Shown here in pieces: positions 13,001 through 21,565 of a DNA stretch of 64,000 nucleotides (position 1 is its first letter; each line of letters begins with the position of its first letter). This DNA is from Polydactylus sextarius (taxonomy: Eukaryota; Chordata; Actinopteri; Polynemidae): positions 23,153,501-23,217,500 of the forward strand of contig CM028912.1 in the NCBI GenBank assembly GCA_016801845.1. The letters run 5' to 3'. The position numbers and the translations under genes are program-made. A model generated the notes under the pieces. The model was given only the letters and a program-made list of their open reading frames with translations, did not search any database and was not told the origin of the DNA.

Positions 13001-14511
13001 TTACAATACACCCTCTGAGTGACCACTTCAGGGCAGGATGGATGCTACTGTGCTAACATAGGCTATTTAGCAACAGCACAAATACATATATAGTTGCCTT
13101 AGGAATCAAATTACAAAAAAATATATTTCCCACTGTATACTTTCCCCTTGTTAGTGGTATCCAGCTCTGCACCCAGACTATTGTGGTTTCATTTGTTGCT
13201 GTCTCAGTTGCCCACACTCCAGTGCAATGGAAATGGATTTCAAAAGAAACTGCTCATTCCAGAAACTTTAACGTCAAGTCATCAACAAAACACACTGTCG
13301 TTTTTATTGGGCTTATTTTCTTGTGATAAAACTATCCTGTGGATAACAGGGAAACACTGCTCCTTCCGGAAAGAATTTCAATTGTTAAAAATGTTTTAAT
13401 ATGATATTTTACTACCTTGAAAACCACACATAAAATTGAGTGTACCTCTGTTCTACTGAGCTGAAAATATCAGTCTGAGCTGGAGGTTATGACACGAAAA
13501 AAGACTTTTGTGGCACCACCCCTCCACCCCAGCTTTCTCTCACCTGTGAGCGTCCCCTCTTCAACCTGACCCTCCACTCCTGCTCCTTTGCACTTTTGGA
13601 CGAAGCCTTTTTGACGAAGCTTCTCCAGCTTCCTCATGGGTGACTGATCGATGACCTCATACATGGCCTCCAGCCTGACGGGGTAAGGGTACCTCTCCTC
13701 CACCTGCAGGGTCTTCTTCAGCAGCACCATCCCGAACTTACCTGCAGGTCACCACATCACTGAGGTTAAGATTGTGGGAGTTCAGATTTCTCAGCACAAC
13801 ATGACTTCTGGTCCTTTGGCCCAAAGAACCATCACTTTCCTCAAGACCCAAACCTACTTCCTTACCTTTTTCCAGTTTGAGAAAGCTCATGAGTCTGGGG
13901 ATGAGTGCTGTGTCCAGCGGTTCCTCCATCACCTTCCCCTCGTTGGTGATCCTCCTCACTTTGCCCCCCATTTCTCCCTCCTGGTGAAACATGACAATCT
14001 GGTGGACATGTCTCTCAGCCAGCTCGCAGTACACATCTGGCTTCAGCAAAGACATCATCAGTCGGTAGTATCCGTCTGAGTCGTGGGGCGCAGTGATCAC
14101 CAAAACTCGGTTCTTTCCTGCGAAACTGGCCAGCAGGTTTGGTGACCCGGCACTGCTGGGCATCCGGGCTACCCTGGCTCTGGCCCCCGGAGTGCTCTCA
14201 TCTCGCTGCATGTCCTGTGGAAAGGGCAAACCGCTCTGCCTGCCCGCCCCTCTCCTGGGCACCAGAGCCGCTCTCCTGCCCTCATCAGCCTGAACGTCTG
14301 CCCCCTTCCCGGGACTGTGCACTGAAATCGCTGAACCGAATCCAGGGCGCATACGTCCGGGGAGTCGTTCGTGGCTGGATGAGCCCGCTTGAGCTCGTCC
14401 AAGTCTCGCGCGTCGGTGAAGCTGCACCCGCTTCAGAGGAGTCTGTCTGTCGGCTTCACCCGTCCAGGTCAGCATACACACGAGAGCCCATCCTAGAAGC
14501 AAAGCCCTCAT
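949..14511 (-). CDS. ccdc80: ccdc80, secreted matrix protein with three P-DUDES domains (10 coding exons)
   Basis: Spliced CDS, minus strand, joined exons 14511-13866, 13741-13544, 12798-12302, 12082-11741, 9928-9772, 7479-7343, 6123-5972, 4639-4536, 1960-1877, 1271-949. Lengths sum to 2,640 nt, giving 879 residues plus TAA; intron phases are 1,1,0,0,1,0,2,1,1. All introns are GT-AG. Residues 1-20 form a signal peptide (MRALLLGWALVCMLTWTGEA). P-DUDES domains, predicted thioredoxin/peroxiredoxin-like folds, lie near 128-275, 545-705 and 700-852. Between the first two are a Thr-rich tract (about 294-369) and a Lys-rich stretch (about 478-540). The tail (853-879) is Gly/Tyr/His-rich. Landmarks recalled from vertebrate CCDC80 include MYVQQRDEYLES, SPEYFSMLLVGKDGNVKSWY and SLGMRCPEDEY. 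N-glycosylation sequons are NST (603) and NGT (772). In mammals the protein is secreted, binds matrix and promotes adhesion. A paralogue such as ccdc80-like is possible, but the tail fits ccdc80. The human protein is about 950 residues, so this copy is slightly shorter. Confidence 0.93.
1434..1488. repeat. (AT)n microsatellite in ccdc80 intron 9
   Basis: Uninterrupted AT dinucleotides, about 27 units. The rest of this 605-bp intron (1272-1876) shows nothing recognisable. Confidence 0.95.
1877..1960 (-). CDS. ccdc80: ccdc80 coding exon 9 (P-DUDES 3)
   Basis: 84 nt, acceptor TGTAG, donor GTAAGA, phase 1 on both sides. It encodes GLRHIAILKLVGTEPPDMGG and VLELYPING. Confidence 0.91.
1961..4535. 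other. ccdc80 intron 8
   Basis: 2.6-kb intron. It holds a T22 run (2362-2383) and a compound (TA)n(TG)n(TA)n(CA)n microsatellite (3340-3493). The stretch 3880-4000 resembles a decayed repeat but is not identifiable. No exon-like sequence was seen. Confidence 0.6.
3340..3493. repeat. compound (TA)n(TG)n(TA)n(CA)n microsatellite
   Basis: Two AT tracts flank a GT tract of about 22 units, followed by a short CA tract. Alternating purine-pyrimidine throughout, about 150 bp. The open frames across it are artefacts. Confidence 0.95.
4536..4639 (-). CDS. ccdc80: ccdc80 coding exon 8 (P-DUDES 3)
   Basis: 104 nt, acceptor TTGCAG, donor GTGAGT, phase 2 in and 1 out. It encodes FRWRRRLFIISAPNDEEWAY and QQQLYGLNSQACNL, the start of the third domain. 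Confidence 0.92.
5743..5862 (+). repeat. interspersed repeat, copy 1 (partner at 58,820)
   Basis: Lies in ccdc80 intron 7. It matches 58,820-58,942 in the same orientation from ATTTGAAAGTCCAGCAGCTG onward, including an exact shared 20-mer GGTGGAGACAGTAGTTGTGG (5822-5841 and 58,898-58,917). The family is not recognised. The rest of intron 7 (4640-5971) shows nothing identifiable. Confidence 0.65.
5972..6123 (-). CDS. ccdc80: ccdc80 coding exon 7 (end of P-DUDES 2)
   Basis: 152 nt, acceptor TGCTAG, donor GTGAAG, phase 0 in and 2 out. It encodes QSYEVPIAMKAVFDYIDTFS, a short helical segment SRIREMEQQKRDG, and SLENFLSR, the start of the third domain. Confidence 0.92.
6124..7342. other. ccdc80 intron 6
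   Basis: 1.2-kb AT-rich intron with a short CA run (about 6598-6622). No exon or recognisable mobile element. Confidence 0.6.
7343..7479 (-). CDS. ccdc80: ccdc80 coding exon 6 (P-DUDES 2)
   Basis: 137 nt, acceptor CTCCAG, donor GTAAAA (a weaker donor), phase 1 in and 0 out; residues 614-659. It encodes ENDKPMKGLRQEDLVNQ and the family hallmark FSMTYDDFYMVLTDSDMRVK. Confidence 0.92.
7480..9771. other. ccdc80 intron 5
   Basis: 2.3-kb intron containing CA runs at 8190-8360, a (TG)n tract at 8797-8847 and a (CT)n tract at 9280-9300. The open frames here are microsatellite artefacts. Confidence 0.6.
8797..8847. repeat. (TG)n microsatellite
   Basis: About 25 uninterrupted TG units in ccdc80 intron 5. 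Confidence 0.95.
9772..9928 (-). CDS. ccdc80: ccdc80 coding exon 5 (P-DUDES 2)
   Basis: 157 nt, acceptor CTGCAG, donor GTGAGT, phase 0 in and 1 out; residues 562-613. It contains the highly conserved MYVQQRDEYLES and KVSIITIFGSLTNSTMKIDH, with an N-glycosylation sequon NST at residue 603. Confidence 0.93.
9977..10033. repeat. (AC)n microsatellite
   Basis: About 28 uninterrupted AC units in ccdc80 intron 4, roughly 50 bp upstream (in gene orientation) of exon 5's acceptor. Confidence 0.95.
10640..10740 (+). repeat. decayed teleost interspersed repeat (AGTTAGCTTAGCATAA family)
   Basis: In ccdc80 intron 4. It contains GCCAGTTAGCTTAGCATAA followed by a segment resembling the GGAAACAGCTAGCCTGGCTC block that follows this motif in a repeat common in fish genomes. 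Highly diverged; family name not known to me. Confidence 0.45.
11460..11600 (-). repeat. decayed repeat of the same family, opposite orientation
   Basis: On the plus strand it reads GAGCTAGACCAGCTGTTTCC then TACTAAGCTAAGATAACCAAG and GTAGCCTTATACTGAGCC. This corresponds to the reverse complement of the family at 10,640 plus its usual continuation. Both copies sit in ccdc80 intron 4. Confidence 0.45.
11741..12082 (-). CDS. ccdc80: ccdc80 coding exon 4 (lysine-rich linker, start of P-DUDES 2)
   Basis: 342 nt, phase 0 on both sides, acceptor TGTAG, donor GTGAGA; residues 448-561. It starts VLTNEYEDKYELSRP, then has a strongly basic run (KHDKKKKKNDKAAKKAERRG) and a KPTKKPTPP segment. It ends in the conserved domain opening GSLASFLDYFENRRRLL, which reads on into LITSP of the next exon. 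Confidence 0.9.
12302..12798 (-). CDS. ccdc80: ccdc80 coding exon 3 (threonine-rich linker)
   Basis: 497 nt, acceptor CTGTAG, donor GTGATG, phase 1 in and 0 out; residues 282-447. The phase fixed by the flanking exons reads ACN codons: runs of Thr broken by RP, RA, KA and RR pairs (about residues 294-369). Then come an acidic/basic segment with ADPYYDHHRERDRYPAK and a Lys/Pro end, KPPKVKPTKKKNGGEK. The same DNA in another minus frame gives a His/Asn-rich open frame, which is out of phase. The tract resembles a mucin-type O-glycosylated spacer (inference). Confidence 0.88.
12536..12763 (-). repeat. in-frame ACN trinucleotide tract encoding poly-Thr
   Basis: About 76 codons, mainly ACC, ACA and ACT on the minus strand, interrupted by CGG-CCA (Arg-Pro), AGA/AAA and GCT/GCC codons. 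The arrangement repeats as blocks of five to ten Thr followed by a basic or Ala pair. It lies wholly inside ccdc80 exon 3, so length changes by multiples of three would preserve the frame. Confidence 0.85.
12799..13543. other. ccdc80 intron 2
   Basis: 745 bp with ordinary composition. A possible small gene-like frame at 13,148-13,399 has no homology I recognise and no splice context. Nothing else seen. Confidence 0.5.
13544..13741 (-). CDS. ccdc80: ccdc80 coding exon 2 (second half of P-DUDES 1)
   Basis: 198 nt between acceptor CCTGCAG and donor GTGAGA, phase 1 on both sides. It continues the domain as GKFGMVLLKKTLQVEERYPY and covers residues 216-281. The preceding intron is only 124 bp. It includes the helix-rich end LEAMYEVIDQSPMRKLEKL, followed by KGFVQKCKGAG. 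Confidence 0.92.
13866..14511 (-). CDS. ccdc80: ccdc80 coding exon 1 (signal peptide, first half of P-DUDES 1)
   Basis: 646 nt, residues 1-215 plus one base. The start ATG (14511-14509) has A at -3. It was chosen because a classic hydrophobic signal peptide follows at once; the frame stays open 96 nt upstream. A basic, low-complexity stretch (residues 25-120) leads into the first domain, which opens with ASFAGKNRVLVITAPHDSD. The exon ends GAAAAAG at donor GTAAGG (phase 1), and reading past it leaves the family match. Confidence 0.92.
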
Positions 14512-14550
14512 TCTGTCGATATGTGTGATAAAGTGGAGGCTGAAGGCGCG
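14512..14550 (-). other. ccdc80: ccdc80 5' untranslated segment behind a possible acceptor
   Basis: On the minus strand a pyrimidine-rich stretch ends in CTTCCGCTCAG just above 14550. A non-coding first exon could therefore be spliced here, 39 nt before the ATG. Equally, the 5' UTR may run on uninterrupted. I could not place the transcription start. Confidence 0.35.
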
Positions 14551-15300
14551 CTGAGCGGAAGGTAAAGACAAGACGGTGGATCCGTTATCCTCGCGCGTCT
14601 TTAGCACATTGATATCTTCAATCGATTAATTCCAGATGAAGGCACGCAGTGTGCGGCTCCACGCGCATACTAGGCTGGTCTGTATCTCAGAGCATGTCCT
14701 CCACTTCTGCTCCGAATGTGACACTTACATCCACAACTTAATGCCAGCAGCGTTTCACTGTTTAATCCCGGAGATTACAGATTATTATATGGATCATCTC
14801 TCTCTGCTGTCAATCGTCGACTCAGCCGCAGAAAATGAATGAAAGTGGTCGGAAAAGTTTCTGGACCACGTCACATCTCCGGAACACATCGAGTTTTGAT
14901 TCTAATAATCAGATCAGCGGGTTCCTCCTCTGCTGTTGTTTTGTGTGCTTGTGTGTTTGGTTTTTATTCCAAACAAAAATCTAGTGAAGCGTCTGGAGCA
15001 GAGAAAAACCCTCCGACCCGAAAAATGAAATCTGAGTCTGAACCTGCGTTCGGTCTGGACAGAGGAAAACACGCGACTGTGCTTCTTCCCAGGTTTTCCC
15101 TGGCAAAAAAAAAACTGAGCTGAGCGCTTCTGGAGGTTTTCCCAGAAATGTTCTCAAAACACACACACACACACACTCGCGCGCGCACACACACTAGGAG
15201 GGGGAGACAGAGCTCTGCCTCCGGACTCTTGGCGGCGCAGTGGCACGGACCTGCCCTCGGGACTCGTCGGCTGCCAGTTCACTTTCTCACTAGATATTTA
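14551..15300 (-). promoter_or_regulatory. probable ccdc80 upstream/promoter region
   Basis: The 750 bp upstream of the first coding exon are more GC- and CpG-rich than the following tens of kilobases (for example 14,580-14,690 and 15,177-15,265), and include a (CA)n plus (GC)n stretch at 15,159-15,194. This is where a first exon and promoter would be expected. No TATA box or initiator could be assigned with confidence. Confidence 0.3.
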
Positions 15301-16470
15301 CCAAAACTGTAAATGGGTTTTAGGTATCATTGAGGTATAAACCCACCCCAGCCCCACCCCACACACACACATACACAAACGCACACCCCTCCCCTGCTGT
15401 GAAATGACCTTATTCAGACGTAGTGTCAGGTTCCTCTTTTAAAGTTTAAAAAGAGAAACGCCCCCACGAAATCCCATCATCCCTGTGCTCCATGATATCC
15501 TCCAACTGGACCATATTTTCCCATCTGTCTCCTCCAGAGGGCCACTGCTTATTTTGGTTTGTAGGTTCCGAGGGAAACGCTTTACTGGTTTATATTTAAA
15601 CTCAAGAGACTGACCATCCAATTACTGCTGCTGTGGCTGTTTATAGTGAGAAAAAGCACCAAAAAAGACATTAAACATCGTCTTTACATGTTTGTCCCCA
15701 AAATAACACAATTGCAACATGACTCTCCTTGCTCTTTTTTATGATGTGCCCAAATCAGACTGAGAGTCTTTTTCCATTTCCTCCAAGAAAGTTGTCTCTG
15801 TTTTCAGCTTGTAATTAAGGCCTAAGTAAAGAAAAAGTAAACTGCCCTCGGTCTGAGCCACATCCACTCTCACTGCGGAGACAAAACACTGTGGGGTATT
15901 TACCGCCACCACATCGCTTTTTTATAAAAAAAACGGGGATTTTTTCCACCTTTTCCACCATGAGACCACGTTTGTCCCCAACCCAAAACATCTGAATATG
16001 AATGTTTCGATTCACGTGTTGATTACTCCAGTGGATCATTGAGTGTGAGGGATTTTCTGGGTATATTTTGTGAAGTGCTCTTGAGCGTGAGTTTGGGAGT
16101 ATGTGAATTTGCTGAAGAAATTATATAAATCAGCACTAACATCCGCTTCCAAGTGAACTGCCTCAACTGAATGTGAGCATTCGTTCTCCTTATCTTCTGG
16201 GTTGTATCAGGTGCTTCTTACACCATCACACCAGGACTCGAATTCCAAGCTTCAAGCTGCATCTACAAAACAACAGGCGTTTTTTGGTGAAAGGACCTGG
16301 AGCGAGTATCCTGCGTTCCTCCTGTTGTCAGGATATAACTCAACGTCTGCAGGATACACAAAGACCACTTGTGATTTCTGTATGAAGATGGGTATGTTGC
16401 TGTCTGATAGTGAAACATGGAACTCAGTCCTGATCTCAAAGTCTCTGTGATGCTGCGCTGTAATTACACT
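15300..16470. other. ccdc80 upstream sequence, no feature recognised
   Basis: Mixed-composition sequence with short CA runs near 15,360. No repeat, exon or conserved motif that I could identify. Confidence 0.4.
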
Positions 16471-16474
16471 CTGT

Positions 16475-16700
16475 TTGCAGGGATCAATTCAATTCAATTT
16501 TAATTATCGCCAGATCATAAAAAACATTTATCTCAAGTCACTTTACATAGAGAAACCCAACATTTCCACAATGAGCAAGTGCTTGGCGACAATGGAGGAA
16601 AAACTCTCTTTTAACAGGAAGAAACCTCCAGCAGAACCAGACTCAGAGTGGACGGTCTGATCTGCCTCGACCAGCTGGAGTGAAATGAAAACAGAGAAAA
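16475..16700 (+). repeat. teleost interspersed repeat (CAATTCAATTTTA ... AACAGGAAGAAACCT family)
   Basis: Shows the order I recall for a very common fish repeat: AATTCAATTCAATTTTAATT, CACTTTACATAGAGAAACCCAA, ATGAGCAAGTGCTTGGCGAC, AACTCTCTTTTAACAGGAAG, AAACCTCCAGCAGAACCAGA, CTGCCTCGACCAGCTGG, then a purine-rich GAGAGA tail. The short open frame here is the usual false gene call from this repeat. Confidence 0.7.
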
Positions 16701-16830
16701 GAGAAAGAGAAGAGACAGAGGAAAGGGAGGGGAGGAGGACGGGGAGAAAGAATAGAGGGAGACCATGAAGAGACAGTAGAGACTACATATTTACAAGTAG
16801 TTTTTAAATCCAAATTACCATTGCCATTAC

Positions 16831-16872
16831 AATAACAACAACAACAACAACAATAATAATAATAATAATAAT
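16831..16872. repeat. (CAA)n(TAA)n trinucleotide repeat
   Basis: AACAACAACAAC shifting to AATAATAAT; an A-rich triplet tract about 130 bp after the repeat at 16,475. Confidence 0.85.
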
Positions 16873-19262
16873 GTTGGTAATGTTTATCTCGTTATTAGTA
16901 GGGAAGAATCTGGATCCAACTGCTCTGGAGTCAAAGCTACCTGAAAAAAGAGAAAGGGGTGGGCGGTACAACTGCTAAGAGAGAGCAGATGAGTGTTAAT
17001 AATATGTAATATATTGATATAAAGACATGAAGTGTGAGGGAGAGACAGAGACAAGAGAGAAGAGGTGCAGAGAAGTGCATTGTCAGAGGCAGAATCCCTG
17101 CCACAGTTTCTCAGGCTGTTCATTTCACTGTGAATGAGCTGGAGCTCAGATCACCCCCATGGTTGCCAGATGAAACATGTACTTTACTCCCATCCGGATG
17201 GTTCTTTACTACAGGCCTTTATTACATTCAGACAAACCAGTAAAGTCACATAAAGCGGTCCATATTCAAGCATATATAAATTGCACATGAGGGAAGCAGA
17301 TGCACAAGGCATAGCCAAAGAGCTTAAGATGTAGTTTTAAACATACGGTTCACATCACATTCAGCATGCCAACACACTGACCTCAGCGTCCAGCATCCTG
17401 TCAATCTGAGGAACGATAATCATTGTGAGGGATGTAACATGATTTGGGTTCTCCAGGGTGTGACAGATGTGTCACACGCTGTACAAAATCTAAGAACATA
17501 GCAACACAGGAAAACTAAAAAACCTGGGTATGTTTGTCAGTCAAAAGTGCAAATAGTGGCAAAAAGCAGCTGTATAATGAACCTGGATGAGAACCCAGAA
17601 TGAACTGTTTAGAAAAACAACTTTAAGTGGCATAGTAACTCTGATTGACACCCATCAGCACCATGTGTCATTTTCCCTTTAAAAGTTAATTACTTCAACC
17701 TCATGGAAACAGTTGGCAATTATGGTTTCAGAAATGTCATGATTCAGGTTGGAAACGGGCATAGCTCAAAATCAGGAAGCTTCTTGTTTTTCTGGCCTTC
17801 CTGCACCACCCTCGTCCTGTTCAAATCAACCTCTTCACAGAGTCTAACAGCCCACACAAAGCTTGCAGAGACATCTGCGTCTCACATGTTCTGTGGTTCA
17901 AAGGCTTCCCTCAGGGGAGCGCAACATGTCGGACGCTCAGCTGACATCCTCAAAGTAAGATCTGAAAAAGGTGGGGATAATTCTCACATGTTCCATAAAA
18001 CAGTGAGTGGCATGTGGATGAATGGCAGGTTTGCTATGTCCCCAGTTTTAAGATAATTCAGGGTTAAGCAGACATGGCAATGCCCCTGCATTTCATCCTG
18101 ACCCACATATTTCACTACAACATGTCAGCCCAGAGGATTTTGAAATCTGGACACATCTTCATTATCTGCTCTGCTACAGAACCGAACTGGTCTGAAACAT
18201 GAGACGTAGTTTTGCAGACATGGTTTCACTCTGCAGTGACATCCTGACCCCAATGAATTTTTGTTGACGCAGCACATCCAGTCTGGGCCAGCATTCATAA
18301 AGCCTACGACCTCTGACCTTACCCCTTCACCTTTGAACCCTGTTTTTGTTTCATCTGCGCGCCAACAGGTCGGTGAGAGGGAAACCTGTCACGTGTTAAC
18401 ACGCATTTGTGTTTACGCGACACACTGGTGCGCACAGATAGAAGGAATTTATAATGACGCAGCATCTCAGGTGTTTTGGAAGAAGGTGTTTCTCCACTGA
18501 TCACAGAGATGAAGAAATGTCCTTTAATGGGTGTCGCCACTATCCCAGCATGTCTCAGAAGCAGATTCCCTGACCGTATCCATCCATAAACTTTGCAGCC
18601 TGGAGGAAGTTGAAAGCGAAGACTTGCTGAAGAAATGAAAGAGCAGAGCTTTACATGTCACTGAAAATAACCTAATGATTTTCATATGTCATCTTTTAGC
18701 AGTGCTCAGCAGCAACATGGAAACTATTCTACTATGTAACATCCAGAGGTTGATTCAAGTCAGATTTTGACTTCAGACTTGATCTTGATCTTGATCTTTT
18801 CTGTCTTTATTTTTTTTTTCTTGTCTCGTGCCGCCGCTGTCTCGCCCTCTATTGTTCTTTTCAGGGTTGTGTCCTCTCTGTTTTAATGTCTACTGCTGTC
18901 TGTTTCCACTTCAGCAGAACATGATTTCACATGTAAAAACATTAAGCAGCTTTGAAAGTATGTGTGTATATATTGCTGTGTCGCTGGATCCTGGGTGTGG
19001 GGCCTATTCCCGACCACAAGTGTTTTTCTGCTGAGAGCAGAGAACCCACCCCACCACCCCCTTACATCCACCACTGTTGTGCACACCTTGTGTAAACAGG
19101 ACAAAATAAGGGCAGAAAAAAGGTCTGATTTATTATATTTCTCTCATACATGTCATACTCTAAAGGGCTGAACAGAACAGAGCAGAACTACAATATTCTG
19201 AGTGCTACTCATGGCTGTTTACTGTTGGTATATATGCATTTCATTTTAGATTCATGATAATA
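16873..19262. other. intergenic, nothing recognised
   Basis: Ordinary AT-leaning sequence. No exon with both splice sites, no microsatellite of note and no repeat I know. Confidence 0.4.
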
Positions 19263-19365
19263 TCAGTGGTGGAAGAACTATTCTGACCCTCTATTTCAGT
19301 AAAAGTTCTCCACTGCAATGTACAAATACCCCATCATAAGTAATGGTCCTACATGAAAATGCCTA
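19263..19365 (+). repeat. hAT-like MITE fragment (CAGTGGTGGAAGAA)
   Basis: Begins CAGTGGTGGAAGAACTATTC and continues TTTCAGTAAAAGTTCTCCAC, then GTACAAATACCCCATCATAA. This follows a widespread teleost repeat that starts CAGTGGTGGAAGAAGTATTC and continues into a run of alternating AGTAAAAGT motifs. Truncated and diverged. Confidence 0.5.
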
Positions 19366-20935
19366 TGAAATGGCTGATATCTGACTGATATATTACACAT
19401 GCAACATCTGGCTTCAGCTGGTTTGTGGTCCGATGAACAAACTCCTGCACACTCATCACCAATCCTTCCTCCTCCACATGATGAAAACTGACAAATTGTT
19501 GCTGTGGAGTGGTCACCCAGGGAAGTGTAACTCAGCAGCACTTCAGGTTTCTTAAGAGGAGGAACGCGAAAATGGACATGTTTACAAATTTGGCAGGCTC
19601 TTTTGTGTAATAATTCTCACGTCAGCCTACAGGGGGCACCACAAAGAGATCCTCTTGCTCTCTTTTGCATCCTTTTTGAGTTTTAACCAACAAGCTAACA
19701 ACAGCCACCATGGAGACAAATTGCGTACAATTCCCCTGACATCACCATTTGGTTTGTTAAAAGATAGCTGCCCCTTAGTGGCAAAAAAGTGAAAGTGTAT
19801 TTAGTTGTATTTATTTGGTCTGTTTGTGTTACGAAGATGGCAAAGTTACATTCATTTCAGTGGCAGTGAAGGAGCCAGTCATTGTCAAGTACTTGCATTT
19901 CACAATGAGGTTGCCAGTTAAGCCTGAAAAGATGTCAAATATGTGCAAAACCAGACGTTTAAAACCCCCACCTTAAAATATCTTTCCGAGAGGTTTTTAG
20001 GAAGCTTCTGAGACATTACACATCCAACCAACATTTTATTGTGTAAATGTCACATCACAGAACAAGGATCAAAACCCCGTTCAGCCATTCTCTGTCACCT
20101 TTAAACTTCAGAACTTGACCCCTCATTCAGTATCTTGCCCAAGGACACTTTGATCTGTAGACTGGAGGAGACAGCTGCCTCAAATGCACCATTTTACGTA
20201 TGCATATAATATTTATTTTGTTAATGTTTGTTTTGGTTTAAAAAGTCTTGATTTATCATTTTCCCACCATATTCAAATTTCTTATTCACATCTTTACATC
20301 TTGTATCATTTTCCCAAGAGGATAAAGTCATTATTTAACATTTTGGCGAGCTTTTAAGCCATATTTCATCATCCTGAAAAGATTTTACTTAAACGAACTG
20401 CCATGGCAGACAACCTTCCCCTTTGAGATGTGAATAGATTCTTTCGTGAAGTTTGCTCAGCTAAGTAGCTTTTAAGTGTGCTAACCAACTGATGTGTTCA
20501 GGCTTATATTTGGATGATTGTGTTCATGTGTAAGCCACATATGGCTGTGACTCCATCTCCCTGGGTGCTGAGGCCATTCATCACACAAATAGGGAGCCTT
20601 TCATAGAGGGTAAACATCACAGAGGGCCTGTGGTGTGGGAGGACAGACTATGAGTCAATCCCCACATGGTGCTGCCCCAGCCACAGCTTCCCAGGCTAAT
20701 GACCCTAACATGCGGTATTCTCAGATTCTTCTTGTTCTACTACATAGCAGATAAAGTAGAGAAAGCCACTCTTGAAGAGCAAACCCGACTCTAAAGTGAA
20801 CTGATTTATCTGCATGGAGCAGATGGTTATAGGCTGAAAATGATTTCTTACTCATATATACGTTTGTGAATTTGTTGGGGCTGTATAAAAAAATGGACGT
20901 GTTTAAGATTAACTTCATTTGACATATCCCTACTG
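19366..20935. other. intergenic, nothing recognised
   Basis: Includes short stretches such as CAGCCTACAGGGGGCACC near 19,625 that look repeat-derived. No gene evidence. Confidence 0.35.
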
Positions 20936-21045
20936 TCAGTGGTGGAAGAAGTATATAGTGTTGTAGGTTTGTGCCATTGGTACATAGTCAATGTTAGCAT
21001 TAACAAAGGTAGAAGTAAATAAGTAATGGCATTAAAAATGACTTC
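20936..21045 (+). repeat. second fragment with the CAGTGGTGGAAGAAGTA start
   Basis: GTCAGTGGTGGAAGAAGTAT is followed by a poorly matching interior with AGAAGTAAATAAGTAATGGC. Likely another remnant of the same family as at 19,263; the evidence is mainly the terminal motif. Confidence 0.35.
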
Positions 21046-21366
21046 ATGACTAAAGAGATTTAGTTTGGTGCTTAACCTGCAATATTTTCACTAGACTGGT
21101 AAGTAAATAATGAATGCTAACATTATATATGTTGCAAATGGCAAAAATTTACATTTTTACACGTCATACCTTTGAGTTGCAGTGTGGGCCAGAAACTAGC
21201 GCTGTTGGCTCATGACAAGGCACCGCCCTAGCCAGTGTGACTAGCTGTAGTATAGCCATGTCAGTAGATGGTACATGGTCATACCTGAAACAAGTCCATA
21301 TCAAATAAATGTGTGTCATTTTAAATAGTTAAGTTAGTTGTTTATCTAATGTATATTTTCCAACAT

Positions 21367-21565
21367 TCACCCATGGTCATGATCTTTGGGTTGTGAGGGT
21401 CTGGATGCCTCCTGTTGGAGGTTCTTCTGGTCACATTCAGATGTTAGGGTAGTCTCTGAATGTGTTGGAAAGATTATATATCTCATCTAGTTTAGGAATT
21501 GACTTGCTGCCACCAAGATCTGACCCTGGATACATGACTGAAAGTAGATGATAGATGGATGAACT
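21367..21565 (+). mobile_element. Rex3-like (RTE) LINE 3' end, internally deleted
   Basis: Reads CCATGGTCATGATCTTTGGG, jumps to TCTGGATGCCTCCTGTTGGAGG, continues through GAAAGATTATATATCTCATC and GCTGCCACCAAGATCTGACC, and ends GTAGATGATAGATGGATGAA. These correspond in order to the 3' coding end and tail (GGATAAGCGG..GATGGATGG) of Rex3 as I remember it. Stop codons and gaps show it is dead. Confidence 0.65.

Noticed and set aside
13774..14528. Plus-strand open frames opposite ccdc80 exon 1
   Set aside because: Antisense shadows of GC-rich coding sequence.
16475..16660. 61-codon frame with SKCLATMEEKLSFNRKKPPA
   Set aside because: Recognised as the usual spurious translation of a common fish repeat.
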